Below, piece after piece: positions 44,739 through 52,357 of a stretch of DNA of 64,000 bases. Location: assembly GCA_900546055.1 (NCBI GenBank), contig URBG01000002.1, forward strand, positions 1 through 64,000, given 5' to 3'. The number at the start of each line of letters is the position of its first letter. Within the stretch, counting starts at the first letter, position 1. This stretch comes from an uncultured Mycoplasmatota bacterium (lineage in GTDB: Bacteria > Bacillota_I > Bacilli_A > RF39 > UBA660). The notes beneath the pieces were generated by a model, which worked only from the letters and a program-made list of their open reading frames with translations, was not told where the DNA came from and made no database searches. Position numbers and translations under genes: made by a program.

Positions 44739-46679
44739 TTATAATAATTCCTTAATTCTAGCCTCAATTTTTTCCTTACTAAAATTCATTTCATTCAAAA
44801 CATCCTCTGGATTACCGCTCTTGCCAAACTTATCTACAGTGATTAAATATTTATCATTAGTAACAAATCTGCGAAGCCCCATCGAGCTAGCTGCTTCGAC
44901 AAAAAATGTTTTAACCCCTACTGGAAGTACTGAATATTGATACTTCTTTGGCATTTTTAAAAATAGTTCCATTGATGGCATACTAACAACTCTAATATCA
45001 TAATCGTTAGCTAAATCTTCTGCAATTTCAATACACGTATTAACCTCAGTTCCTGTAGCAATAAAAATCGCATCAACTTCCTTTTTAGCCTCTCTTACCA
45101 CATAAGCCCCATGAACAACCTTTTTAAAGTCTGATTTCTTCAAAACCTTAGTTTTTTGTCTTGATAAAACTAAAGCACAAGGCTGCTGCAAAGTTAAAAT
45201 CGCATTCCATGCTCCTAAAACCTCTTTAAAGTCAGCCGGACGATAAACTGTAAAATTAGGAATTGCTCTAAGCATTGATAACTGTTCCACTGGCTCGTGT
45301 GTCGGTCCATCAGCACCAACATTTATTGAATCATGCGTAAATATATAAGTTACTGGCAATCTCATCATCGCACTCATTCTAATTGCTGGTTTTAAATAAT
45401 CTGAAAAAGATAAAAACGTCGAACCAAATGGCAAATATCCCGATAAAGCTATTCCATTCAAAATAGCTCCCATTGCATGTTCACGAACCCCAAACCAAAT
45501 GTTAGTTCCATCATAATTTTTAGCCGAAAAGTCTGCCCCTTCGGTAATATAAGTTCTTGTTGGCCCTGCCAAATCCGCACTACCACCAAAAAGCAAATCA
45601 GTTTGGCTAGCCAAATAATTAAGAATCTTGCCATTGCTTTCACGAGTTGCTTCTGTTCCATCATTAATAAAAGGGCATTCACTTGTCTTAATTTCTACAA
45701 CGTTATTATAAAACTTTAATAATTCACTTTCATCATTATTAAATTTATGTTTAATATAACAGTTATATTCTTCCTGCCACTTAAGATATTTATCAGAAGA
45801 ACGCTTCATCACACTTTCCCTAAATACATTTAATGCTTCTTCTGATACGTAGAAATCCTCATTTGGCATTCCTAAATTTTCTTTTAATTGTTTAATATCC
45901 TCATCTGATAATGGTTTACCATGAACCTCACTTGTCCCTGCAAGAATAGAATCTTCACCCAAAACTGTTTTTATTTCAATAAATGATGGTAATCCACTTT
46001 TCTTTGCTCTTGCAATCGCTTTATCAATATCGCTAGTTCGATTACCATCCTTAACTAAGGTTGTATAAAAGCCCATCGCATCAAAACGTTCACGAACATC
46101 CTCTGTAAAAGCCATATCAACATTACCATCTAGTGACATTGAATTAGAATCATATAAAATAATTAAATTATCTAATTTCAAAGTCCCAGCTAAAGAACAA
46201 GCTTCATAACTAACACCCTCCATTAAATCCCCATCACCACATAAAACATAAACATAATAATCGATTAATGTTGTATCCTTGAACTTTTCCTGTAATTTCT
46301 TTTCACCAATAGCCATGCCCACAGCTGATGCTATTCCCTGTCCTAAAGGGCCAGTAGTAACATCAACGCCTGGAGTCTTACGATATTCAGGGTGCCCAGG
46401 TGTAACTGAACCAATTTGTCTAAATTGTTTTAAATCCTTTAATGTAATAAAACCCGTCATATATAAGCACGCATATAATAAAGCTGATCCATGTCCTGCA
46501 GACAAAACAAAACGGTCACGATTTATCCAAGAAGGTTCTTTTGGATTAACATGCATGTGATTAGCATACAAAGTATACATAATCGGTGCTGCCGAAAGAA
46601 CAATTCCAGGATGACCACTGCCCGCTTTATTAATCATATCAATTCCTAGTGTTTTTAAGTTTGCTATAACCTTATTCAT
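44739..46679 (-). CDS. tkt: Transketolase
   Basis: Transfers two-carbon units in the non-oxidative pentose phosphate pathway using thiamine diphosphate. The ThDP/metal motif is CGDGDLMEGVSYEA ... IILYDSNSMSLDG. The PYR domain carries FGVREHAMGAILNGIAL with the catalytic Glu, and THDSINVGADGPTHEPVEQL. A C-terminal ligand domain completes it. Length 646 is standard. ATG behind GAGGGATATTT. It lies between the SOS gene and yneF as in Bacillus. Confidence 0.97.
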   Translation of the reverse strand: MNKVIANLKTLGIDMINKAGSGHPGIVLSAAPIMYTLYANHMHVNPKEPSWINRDRFVLSAGHGSALLYACLYMTGFITLKDLKQFRQIGSVTPGHPEYRKTPGVDVTTGPLGQGIASAVGMAIGEKKLQEKFKDTTLIDYYVYVLCGDGDLMEGVSYEACSLAGTLKLDNLIILYDSNSMSLDGNVDMAFTEDVRERFDAMGFYTTLVKDGNRTSDIDKAIARAKKSGLPSFIEIKTVLGEDSILAGTSEVHGKPLSDEDIKQLKENLGMPNEDFYVSEEALNVFRESVMKRSSDKYLKWQEEYNCYIKHKFNNDESELLKFYNNVVEIKTSECPFINDGTEATRESNGKILNYLASQTDLLFGGSADLAGPTRTYITEGADFSAKNYDGTNIWFGVREHAMGAILNGIALSGYLPFGSTFLSFSDYLKPAIRMSAMMRLPVTYIFTHDSINVGADGPTHEPVEQLSMLRAIPNFTVYRPADFKEVLGAWNAILTLQQPCALVLSRQKTKVLKKSDFKKVVHGAYVVREAKKEVDAIFIATGTEVNTCIEIAEDLANDYDIRVVSMPSMELFLKMPKKYQYSVLPVGVKTFFVEAASSMGLRRFVTNDKYLITVDKFGKSGNPEDVLNEMNFSKEKIEARIKELL

Positions 46680-46739
46680 AAATATCCCTCTTATTCTAAT
46701 ATCATTATAGCAAATTATCCCATATTTGAAAATAATAAA

Positions 46740-46877
46740 TTATGCATTTACTGAAATCGGATGTTCAGTAGTTCTTGTATTATCTTCTAAACTACTATTA
46801 TCGAGGCCGCCTATATAAGCCACCCCCAAAACCATTAGGATTAAAGCAATAGTTGCTTTACTTTTTAACATATCCAT
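46740..46877 (-). CDS. Small SOS-regulated membrane protein (yneA position)
   Basis: A 45-residue protein divergent from lexA, starting MDMLKSKATIALILMVLGVA, with one membrane segment (about 7-22) and a polar, acidic C-terminal tail (NSSLEDNTRTTEHP). The start is fixed by AAGGAGGCGAATAAT before the ATG at 46877; an open frame runs further up through the promoter. It sits where Bacillus has yneA, the SOS cell-division inhibitor, but lacks the LysM domain. Its promoter contains a LexA-type palindrome. A role as SOS division inhibitor is inference from place, size and control. Confidence 0.7.
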   Translation of the reverse strand: MDMLKSKATIALILMVLGVAYIGGLDNSSLEDNTRTTEHPISVNA

Positions 46878-46902
46878 ATTATTCGCCTCCTTTTGTACTT
46901 TA

Positions 46903-46931
46903 ATCATAACACGAACATTTATTCGTGTCAA
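46903..46931 (-). promoter_or_regulatory. Near-consensus promoter with LexA-type operator in the spacer
   Basis: TTGACA (46926-46931), 17-bp spacer, TATGAT (46903-46908). The 20-bp palindrome ACACGAA-N6-TTCGTGT (46909-46928) fills the spacer. Its core CGAAC-N4-ATTCG is one base from the Gram-positive LexA box. Confidence 0.8.
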
Positions 46932-46940
46932 TACATAAAT

Positions 46941-46954
46941 CAAACAAACGTTTG
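46941..46954. promoter_or_regulatory. Second LexA-like box
   Basis: The perfect palindrome CAAAC-AAAC-GTTTG has the CGAAC-N4-GTTCG layout with G-to-A/C-to-T changes. It overlaps the first bases of the lexA -35 hexamer. Confidence 0.65.
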
Positions 46955-46980
46955 ACTTATTTGTAAATTTATGTTAATAT
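46952..46980 (+). promoter_or_regulatory. lexA promoter
   Basis: TTGACT (46952-46957), 17-bp spacer, TAATAT (46975-46980) with TG at the extended -10. Confidence 0.75.
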
Positions 46981-47005
46981 ACAAATAGAGAATAAAGGAG
47001 GAATT

Positions 47006-47623
47006 ATGGAAAAATTAACTGCACGTCAAAAAGATGTATTAGACTACGTTAAATCATATATTGTTTCACATGGTTACTGCCCATCAGTAAGGGAAATTGG
47101 TAAAGCACTAGGTATTTCATCGCCAGCTACTATCCATGCCCATCTTAAAAATCTAGAAAAGAAAGGCATCATTCGCAAACAAAATTCTAAGAACCGTGCA
47201 ATTGAATTATTAGTTGAAAATGAATTCGTTCCAAAAAACGAAGAAGTAACTAAAGTGCCATTGCTAGGTAAAATTACCGCCGGATCACCAATTGAAGCTA
47301 TTGAAATGCCAGATGAATATTTTAGCTTACCATCATACCTACTTCCAAAAGGAAAAGAAGTATTTACATTAAAAGTAAGTGGAACTAGTATGATAAATGC
47401 TGGAATCTTAGATGGAGACATTGTTATCGTCGAACGTAAAAACACTGCGCGTAACGGTGAAATAATTGTCGCTATGACCGATGAAAATGAAGTGACTTTA
47501 AAAACATTTTACAAAGAAAGCGATCATATTAGGTTACAACCTGAAAATGATACAATGGACCCCATTATTCTAAATAATGTTATAATTTTAGGCAAAGCTA
47601 TTGGTCTTTACCGCAAAATATAA
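47006..47623 (+). CDS. lexA: SOS repressor LexA
   Basis: Represses DNA-damage genes and self-cleaves when RecA filaments form. A winged-helix domain (about 1-70, PSVREIGKALGISSPATIHA) is followed by the cleavage site KITAGSPIE (Ala-Gly). The catalytic Ser is in GTSMINAG and the Lys in VTLKTFY. All are intact, so autoproteolysis is expected. Length is 205. ATG behind AAAGGAGGAATT. Confidence 0.97.
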   Translation: MEKLTARQKDVLDYVKSYIVSHGYCPSVREIGKALGISSPATIHAHLKNLEKKGIIRKQNSKNRAIELLVENEFVPKNEEVTKVPLLGKITAGSPIEAIEMPDEYFSLPSYLLPKGKEVFTLKVSGTSMINAGILDGDIVIVERKNTARNGEIIVAMTDENEVTLKTFYKESDHIRLQPENDTMDPIILNNVIILGKAIGLYRKI

Positions 47624-47648
47624 GAGGACTTAAAAGTCCTCTTTTTTT
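47623..47648. terminator. Bidirectional terminator after lexA
   Basis: AGAGGACT with AGTCCTCT, followed by Ts on the + strand, between converging genes. Confidence 0.85.
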
Positions 47649-48481
47649 GTACTAAAGCTATTAGCCATTACATAATTATTATCTTCATATACGCTTGCTA
47701 TAACCACAGAATCATTAAGTTCTAAAGTTTGTTTTTTAGAAGCATTTTCCCATGTCGCGCCACCATCTAAACTATATTGATATGTATATTTCCCAGATGG
47801 ATAATTTATTGTTACAAAGCCACTATCATAGCTAAACTCAATTCCAGAGCTTACCTTAATTAAGCGTTTACGAATCGTTTCATTTCCTGATGCATCAACT
47901 GCTTTATATGTAATAATATATTCACCAGCTAAAGTAGATAGCGTATTGTCATAAGTAAGATCTACCGTTCCCGAATTATCAGTAGCAATCACGCCCTCTT
48001 TTAAATCAAAAGAGGCCGCCTCTGCACTCGTAATTTCAGTTTTTTCTGGCATCGTAATTGTTGGTGCCTTATTATCAATCACAATTACACTTCTATTTAT
48101 TGATGCCGTCTTTGAAGTTTTTTCTTCCTTAACTGTATATCTAATCAAGTAAGAAGCTAATTCGTCTGTTTCTAAATCTGGAACCTGGACTCCATTTTTA
48201 AAATAAGAAGTAATCACTTCATCTGAAATGTCACTACCATCCTTAGTAGTTGCTGTAATACCTTTTAGAGCATATGGTTCGCCTAGTGGAACATATTCTA
48301 AATAGTTTCCATCATATGACATTTGAATATCCTCTTTTTCATACACTACTTCTTGTTTATGTTTTTCTTCTTTTTCTTCCTTAACCGAAAAAATATTAAA
48401 TATTAAAAACACTATTATTCCAAGTATCAACAAAAAGGCAATTATTCCAATAATTTTAGCATTAGACATTCTTGATTCCAT
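47630..48481 (-). CDS. Membrane-anchored Ig-like protein of the pilin operon
   Basis: A 283-residue protein with an N-terminal membrane anchor (about 8-28) and an extracellular part containing at least one DUF5011-type Ig-like repeat (about 140-210, ITMPEKTEITSAEAASFDLK, VDASGNETIRKRLIKV), followed by a short beta-rich end. It follows two prepilin genes with short gaps and probably belongs to the same surface structure, but no catalytic motif is present. The ATG at 48481 follows AAAGGTGATTTG. Confidence 0.6.
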   Translation of the reverse strand: MESRMSNAKIIGIIAFLLILGIIVFLIFNIFSVKEEKEEKHKQEVVYEKEDIQMSYDGNYLEYVPLGEPYALKGITATTKDGSDISDEVITSYFKNGVQVPDLETDELASYLIRYTVKEEKTSKTASINRSVIVIDNKAPTITMPEKTEITSAEAASFDLKEGVIATDNSGTVDLTYDNTLSTLAGEYIITYKAVDASGNETIRKRLIKVSSGIEFSYDSGFVTINYPSGKYTYQYSLDGGATWENASKKQTLELNDSVVIASVYEDNNYVMANSFSTKKEDF

Positions 48482-48506
48482 CAAATCACCTTTCTATTTT
48501 AAACTA

Positions 48507-48911
48507 TTATTTGATTTTACAATTAGAACTACTAGTAATACTTGTACTAATACTTCCCTTTTTCACTTCTTTAGTTTTAACTAAACATTTCTTTAATTCC
48601 GAATTCCAAAATGCATACTCCACTTTTCCATTCTCATCAATATGAAGTGACCCACCATCGGGTAAATCACCTTTAGTTTGAATTGTTGGATTAGCCGTTC
48701 CATTTGAAAATGTAATAGTTAAATCATGTCCATTATTGTTACTAACTTGATAAGTTCTTGCTGCCTCAGTTACTCCTGCTGCAGAATCAACAAAAGCTTG
48801 CTCCTTTGAAGATTTAATAACATTAATAATTGTTGGTGCCGTTATCGCAGTTATAATTCCCAATATCGCAATAACTGTTAAAAGCTCGATTAAAGTAAAT
48901 CCCTTTTTCAT
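48507..48911 (-). CDS. Type IV pilin-like (ComGC-type) prepilin
   Basis: A 134-residue prepilin with the class III signal MKKGFTLIELLTVIAILGI: a basic leader, Gly before the cleavage site, Phe +1 and Glu +5. The following helix is the pilin N-terminal spine, and the C-terminal domain has two Cys (ECLV-like LKKCLVK and SSNCKIK) that could form a disulfide. Prepilin peptidase is not in this window. Confidence 0.82.
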   Translation of the reverse strand: MKKGFTLIELLTVIAILGIITAITAPTIINVIKSSKEQAFVDSAAGVTEAARTYQVSNNNGHDLTITFSNGTANPTIQTKGDLPDGGSLHIDENGKVEYAFWNSELKKCLVKTKEVKKGSISTSITSSSNCKIK

Positions 48912-48919
48912 TTTCTCAC

Positions 48920-49279
48920 CTATTCCACTTTATATTTAAAATTTTCTTTATTCTTAGTTACCCTAACCAAAGTCGTATCAGGATAAAGTTCACCAGTCCT
49001 TGGATTTGTAATATTTAATGGTAAATATCCTTGTTCCTGTAATTTCTTTACAGTTATCGTTTTTGAAGCCGAAGCTCCCTCAGCTTGAGGTAATTCGCTT
49101 AAATGCTCGGCATAATAATCCTTCGCACCCTTAATTATTTGTGATTCTTGTGTATCTTCAAGATTATCTTTACTAGAATTTAATGATTTATCAATTGCTG
49201 GTACAGCAATTAACGCTAAAACTCCAAGCAAAACAATTACCCCTAATAATTCAATTAATGTAAAACCTTTGTGTTTCAT
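48920..49279 (-). CDS. Type IV pilin-like (ComGC-type) prepilin
   Basis: A 120-residue prepilin with the signal MKHKGFTLIELLGVIVLLGV. The body lacks the disulfide of the neighbouring prepilin. Located 8 bp upstream of it, so the two are co-expressed, likely as major and minor subunits. The ATG at 49279 follows AGGTGAAGAAT; the GTG upstream is within the ribosome site. Either DNA uptake or adhesion is possible; no ATPase or platform gene is present here. Confidence 0.82.
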   Translation of the reverse strand: MKHKGFTLIELLGVIVLLGVLALIAVPAIDKSLNSSKDNLEDTQESQIIKGAKDYYAEHLSELPQAEGASASKTITVKKLQEQGYLPLNITNPRTGELYPDTTLVRVTKNKENFKYKVE

Positions 49280-49334
49280 ATTCTTCACCTATTCTAATTA
49301 TAACCAAGGTCCAAATAATAGTCAAGAAAAAACA

Positions 49335-49556
49335 CTACTCAGTAGTGTCAGGTTCAAAATCTTCTAAGCTACCATCTTCAGCTACGATTTTATTTACCTT
49401 TTCTTCAATCTGTTTTAACTCTTCATCACATTCTTTAACTAATTTCATTGCTTCAGTATATTTATTAATAGATTCATCTAAACTAGCGTCACCATTTTCT
49501 AAAACATTGATAATTTCTTCTAATTCTTTTACTTTATCTTCAAATTTTTTAGCCAT
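49335..49556 (-). CDS. xseB: Exodeoxyribonuclease VII small subunit
   Basis: A 73-residue helical protein with the XseB pattern (FEDKVKELEEIINVLENGDA, SLDESINKYTEAMKL). It binds XseA to form the single-strand exonuclease VII. It overlaps the end of xseA by 8 bp. Confidence 0.94.
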   Translation of the reverse strand: MAKKFEDKVKELEEIINVLENGDASLDESINKYTEAMKLVKECDEELKQIEEKVNKIVAEDGSLEDFEPDTTE

Positions 49557-50820
49557 GATTTACCTCCTTAGTTTCTAAAACCTTAGCTTTTATTTCACCA
49601 TTATATAATTTAATATTAACAGTATCTTTAACATCCTTAACATCTTTAATAACCTTATCACCACTACATGTGATACTATAGCCACGCCCTAATACCTTAA
49701 GTGGATTTAATAATTCCAATTTATCAATTAAATTATTAAGCATAACTTTTTCATCTTTGTATAAAAGACTTGGATTACTAAAAATATAGCTCCTCTTCAA
49801 ATTGTCTAATTTATCTCTTTGAATCTCAACCCTTCTTAAAATAAGATCATTCAAACGATCACTCATTAAATCGATTTTTTGGCGACGATTATCAAACATA
49901 ATCATCGGATTTTTAATTACAAAAGAGCTTTTAATTGAGTCTAGATATAATTTTTGATAATTAATTTTCTTATACACTGCTTCTTTTAAACGAATACTAA
50001 GTTGTTCTATGTTTCTTTTTAAATCAACCATATTAGGCACAGCCAGTTCTGCCGCCGCCGTTGGCGTTGGTGCCCTTAAATCTGAAACAAAATCACTTAT
50101 TGTAAAATCAACTTCATGACCAACCGCACTGATTATTGGTATTGGTGAATTATAAATAGCTCTCGCAACAACCTCTTCATTAAAAGGCCATAAGTCTTCG
50201 ATTGAGCCGCCCCCACGACCGACAATTAAAACATCTATATCATAATCCTCAGCCCGTTTAATGTTTCGGACAATATCGTCTTTGGCATTATCGCCTTGTA
50301 CAAATGTTGGAAATAAAATTGTTTCACAAATTGGAAATCTTCTTTTTATTGTCGTTACGATATCACGAACTGCTGCTCCCGTACTTGCTGTCACAATTCC
50401 CACACGACGCGGAATTTTTGGAATTTCTTTTTTATGTTCTTTATCAAATAAGCCTTCTGCTTGTAGTGTTTTTTTCAGTTTTTCAAAAGCCACATATAAA
50501 TTGCCAACCCCATCTTCCATCATTTGGTCAACGTAAATTTGATAATTGCCTGTTGCTTCATAAATACTAATACGCCCCGCAATTAAAACTTTAGTTCCAT
50601 CCACCGGTTTAAAATCTAATTTAGCAGCACTGCGACTAAACATAATTGCGTTTATTTTACTAGTCTCATCTTTTACCGAAAAATATAAATGACCCGAGGT
50701 GTGAGCCTTAAAATTAGAAATTTCACCTTTTAAAAAAACTGATTTTAAATTTTCATCTAAATCAAATTTTGCTTTCAAATAACGAGTAATCGCACTTACT
50801 GTTAAATACTTCTCATCCAT
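49549..50820 (-). CDS. xseA: Exodeoxyribonuclease VII large subunit
   Basis: The catalytic subunit of exonuclease VII, degrading single-stranded DNA. An N-terminal OB domain (about 1-100, FLKGEISNFKAHTSGHLYFS) is followed by the catalytic core (VGIVTASTGAAVRDIVTTIK, RGGGSIEDLWPFNEE, SAVGHEVDFTISDFVSDLRA) and a C-terminal coiled region. Length 423 is normal. ATG behind AGGTGAGTAG. Operon order nusB-xseA-xseB is typical of Firmicutes. Confidence 0.96.
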   Translation of the reverse strand: MDEKYLTVSAITRYLKAKFDLDENLKSVFLKGEISNFKAHTSGHLYFSVKDETSKINAIMFSRSAAKLDFKPVDGTKVLIAGRISIYEATGNYQIYVDQMMEDGVGNLYVAFEKLKKTLQAEGLFDKEHKKEIPKIPRRVGIVTASTGAAVRDIVTTIKRRFPICETILFPTFVQGDNAKDDIVRNIKRAEDYDIDVLIVGRGGGSIEDLWPFNEEVVARAIYNSPIPIISAVGHEVDFTISDFVSDLRAPTPTAAAELAVPNMVDLKRNIEQLSIRLKEAVYKKINYQKLYLDSIKSSFVIKNPMIMFDNRRQKIDLMSDRLNDLILRRVEIQRDKLDNLKRSYIFSNPSLLYKDEKVMLNNLIDKLELLNPLKVLGRGYSITCSGDKVIKDVKDVKDTVNIKLYNGEIKAKVLETKEVNHG

Positions 50821-51228
50821 CTACTCACCTACTTTTTCATGATATATTTTATCGAGTACTCCATTAATCATCTTTCGAACGTTATCATCGCTATAACTTT
50901 TCGCAAGTTCAATTGCTTCATTGATTGAAACAATTTCTGGTGTTTTTGTATATAAAAGTTCAAAGATCCCAATTCTTAAAATTGCCCCATCTGTATTACC
51001 TAAACGATCGATTGCCCATCCATCTAAATACTTGTTTGCCATTTTATCGATTTCTTCCTTATATGTAATTACTCCATAAACGATTTCTTTTACAAATTCA
51101 TTATCGATTGGAGAAACTTCATTAATTACATCATCAACATTATATTCAATATTATTCTTTTGATATATTTCAATTTGATATAAGATTGTCATACACAATC
51201 TACGTAGTTCGCTTCTATTTGCCTGCAT
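50821..51228 (-). CDS. nusB: Transcription antitermination factor NusB
   Basis: An all-helical protein that with NusE binds boxA RNA to allow rRNA operon antitermination. Family pattern [20 protein letters not shown] at the start and [19 protein letters not shown] in the second half. The ATG at 51228 lies behind AAGGTGATA; the in-frame GTG upstream is in the ribosome site. About 135 residues. Confidence 0.93.
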   Translation of the reverse strand: MQANRSELRRLCMTILYQIEIYQKNNIEYNVDDVINEVSPIDNEFVKEIVYGVITYKEEIDKMANKYLDGWAIDRLGNTDGAILRIGIFELLYTKTPEIVSINEAIELAKSYSDDNVRKMINGVLDKIYHEKVGE

Positions 51229-51274
51229 TTCTATCACCTTTATAAATTATAGCATAAAAAAAGAGAAATAGTAA

Positions 51275-51664
51275 CTATTTAATATACTTTTCTCCCTTAC
51301 CCTGAAATAAACTAATCAAATACCATAAGTAAATATAAATTAATAAAACCATCAGCAAAGTCCAGCCAACTATTGGTATAATTGCGCAGCCAATCCAAAC
51401 ATATGGAAGGCCATACACCTCAGCCCCTGGCACTTTTAATTTTTTACATACTTTTACAGTCGTTTCTATTACAAAAATGAAAAGCATTACTAATGCTGGC
51501 AACATCCCAAAGAAAAATCCTAACACCCAATAATACCATTTAGTATACCAAGCACCCTCATCATATACCTTTAGTAATGAACCTAAAAATAAAACGGAAA
51601 TATTGCAAGTTAATAAACTCAAAACCAACCAAACAATACTATAACCTCTTTTAAGCAAACGCAT
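51275..51664 (-). CDS. Small membrane protein of unknown function
   Basis: A 129-residue protein with three to four hydrophobic segments and a Trp/Tyr-rich surface (EGAWYTKWYYWVLGFFFGML). Not recognised. It lies between a Flp pilin gene and nusB on the same strand. The start at 51664 has AAAGGAGGCTTTTT upstream. Confidence 0.6.
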   Translation of the reverse strand: MRLLKRGYSIVWLVLSLLTCNISVLFLGSLLKVYDEGAWYTKWYYWVLGFFFGMLPALVMLFIFVIETTVKVCKKLKVPGAEVYGLPYVWIGCAIIPIVGWTLLMVLLIYIYLWYLISLFQGKGEKYIK

Positions 51665-51686
51665 AAAAAGCCTCCTTTATATAAAA

Positions 51687-51708
51687 AGAAGATAACAACT
51701 TATCTTCT
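51687..51708 (-). terminator. Terminator of the Flp pilin gene
   Basis: AGAAGATAA with TTATCTTCT and trailing Ts; it begins at the stop codon. Confidence 0.75.
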
Positions 51709-51901
51709 ACTGACAAGAGCCTTCTCCAGGTTTAGAACCTTCGACAAACTCTTTATCGATTAATTTGCACGATGATTTTGTCATAGAATCTTGTAAATAT
51801 CCACCTAAGAGTTTAACAATACTCACCACAATAACACTTATAACTGCAATAATTAGTAGATATTCAACTAATGCTTGCCCTTTATCCCCTAATCTCTTCA
51901 T
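51707..51901 (-). CDS. Flp/Tad-type pilin
   Basis: A 64-residue protein with a short basic leader, then the Flp signature GQALVEYLLIIAVISVIVV (Glu at +5 relative to cleavage after Gly), a helix, and a short polar tail with two Cys. Flp pilins form thin adhesive Tad pili. No Tad secretion genes are in the window, so it may be served elsewhere. The ATG at 51901 lies behind AGGAGGAAACAT; an upstream open frame has no such site. Confidence 0.8.
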   Translation of the reverse strand: MKRLGDKGQALVEYLLIIAVISVIVVSIVKLLGGYLQDSMTKSSCKLIDKEFVEGSKPGEGSCQ

Positions 51902-52042
51902 ATGTTTCCTCCTACGCCAAACTAACGTAATCCTTATAATAAGTATATAGACTTTTAGGCAAAAAATCAAGCGCTATAAGTAAACTTTTACAAAAAGTAG
52001 CCAAACTCTGACAAAATATGATATATTGTTATTGGTGATATA

Positions 52043-52348
52043 ATGTTAATAGAAGGTAAAGACATTAAAATCAAAGAATATAATAATCATTTTGATAAAT
52101 TTAAAGGGCTTATGTTTAAAAAAAACATTGATTATGGCTTAAAATTAAGATGTAATGGTATTCATACATTTTTTATGAAAGAAGCAATTGATGTTGTTTT
52201 AACCGATAAAGAAAATAAAGTCACTCATATATATCATAATTTAAAACCTAACCATATTATTTTACCCAAAAAGCATGTATATTATACCTATGAATTTCCG
52301 GCCAATACTATAATCAGCTTAAAAGTTAACGAAAAAATACCTAATTAG
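52043..52348 (+). CDS. DUF192-family protein
   Basis: A 101-residue protein of the DUF192 family: FKGLMFKKNIDYGLKLRCNG (usually GLMfr) and IHTFFMKEAIDVVLTDKENK match its core. Often secreted in other phyla; here there is no signal peptide. Function unknown. Ribosome site GGTGATATA. Convergent with the next gene. Confidence 0.85.
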   Translation: MLIEGKDIKIKEYNNHFDKFKGLMFKKNIDYGLKLRCNGIHTFFMKEAIDVVLTDKENKVTHIYHNLKPNHIILPKKHVYYTYEFPANTIISLKVNEKIPN

Positions 52349-52356
52349 GTATTTTT
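52333..52356. terminator. Bidirectional terminator
   Basis: AAAAATACCT with AGGTATTTTT between the converging DUF192 and TasA-like genes. Confidence 0.85.
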
Positions 52357-52357
52357 A

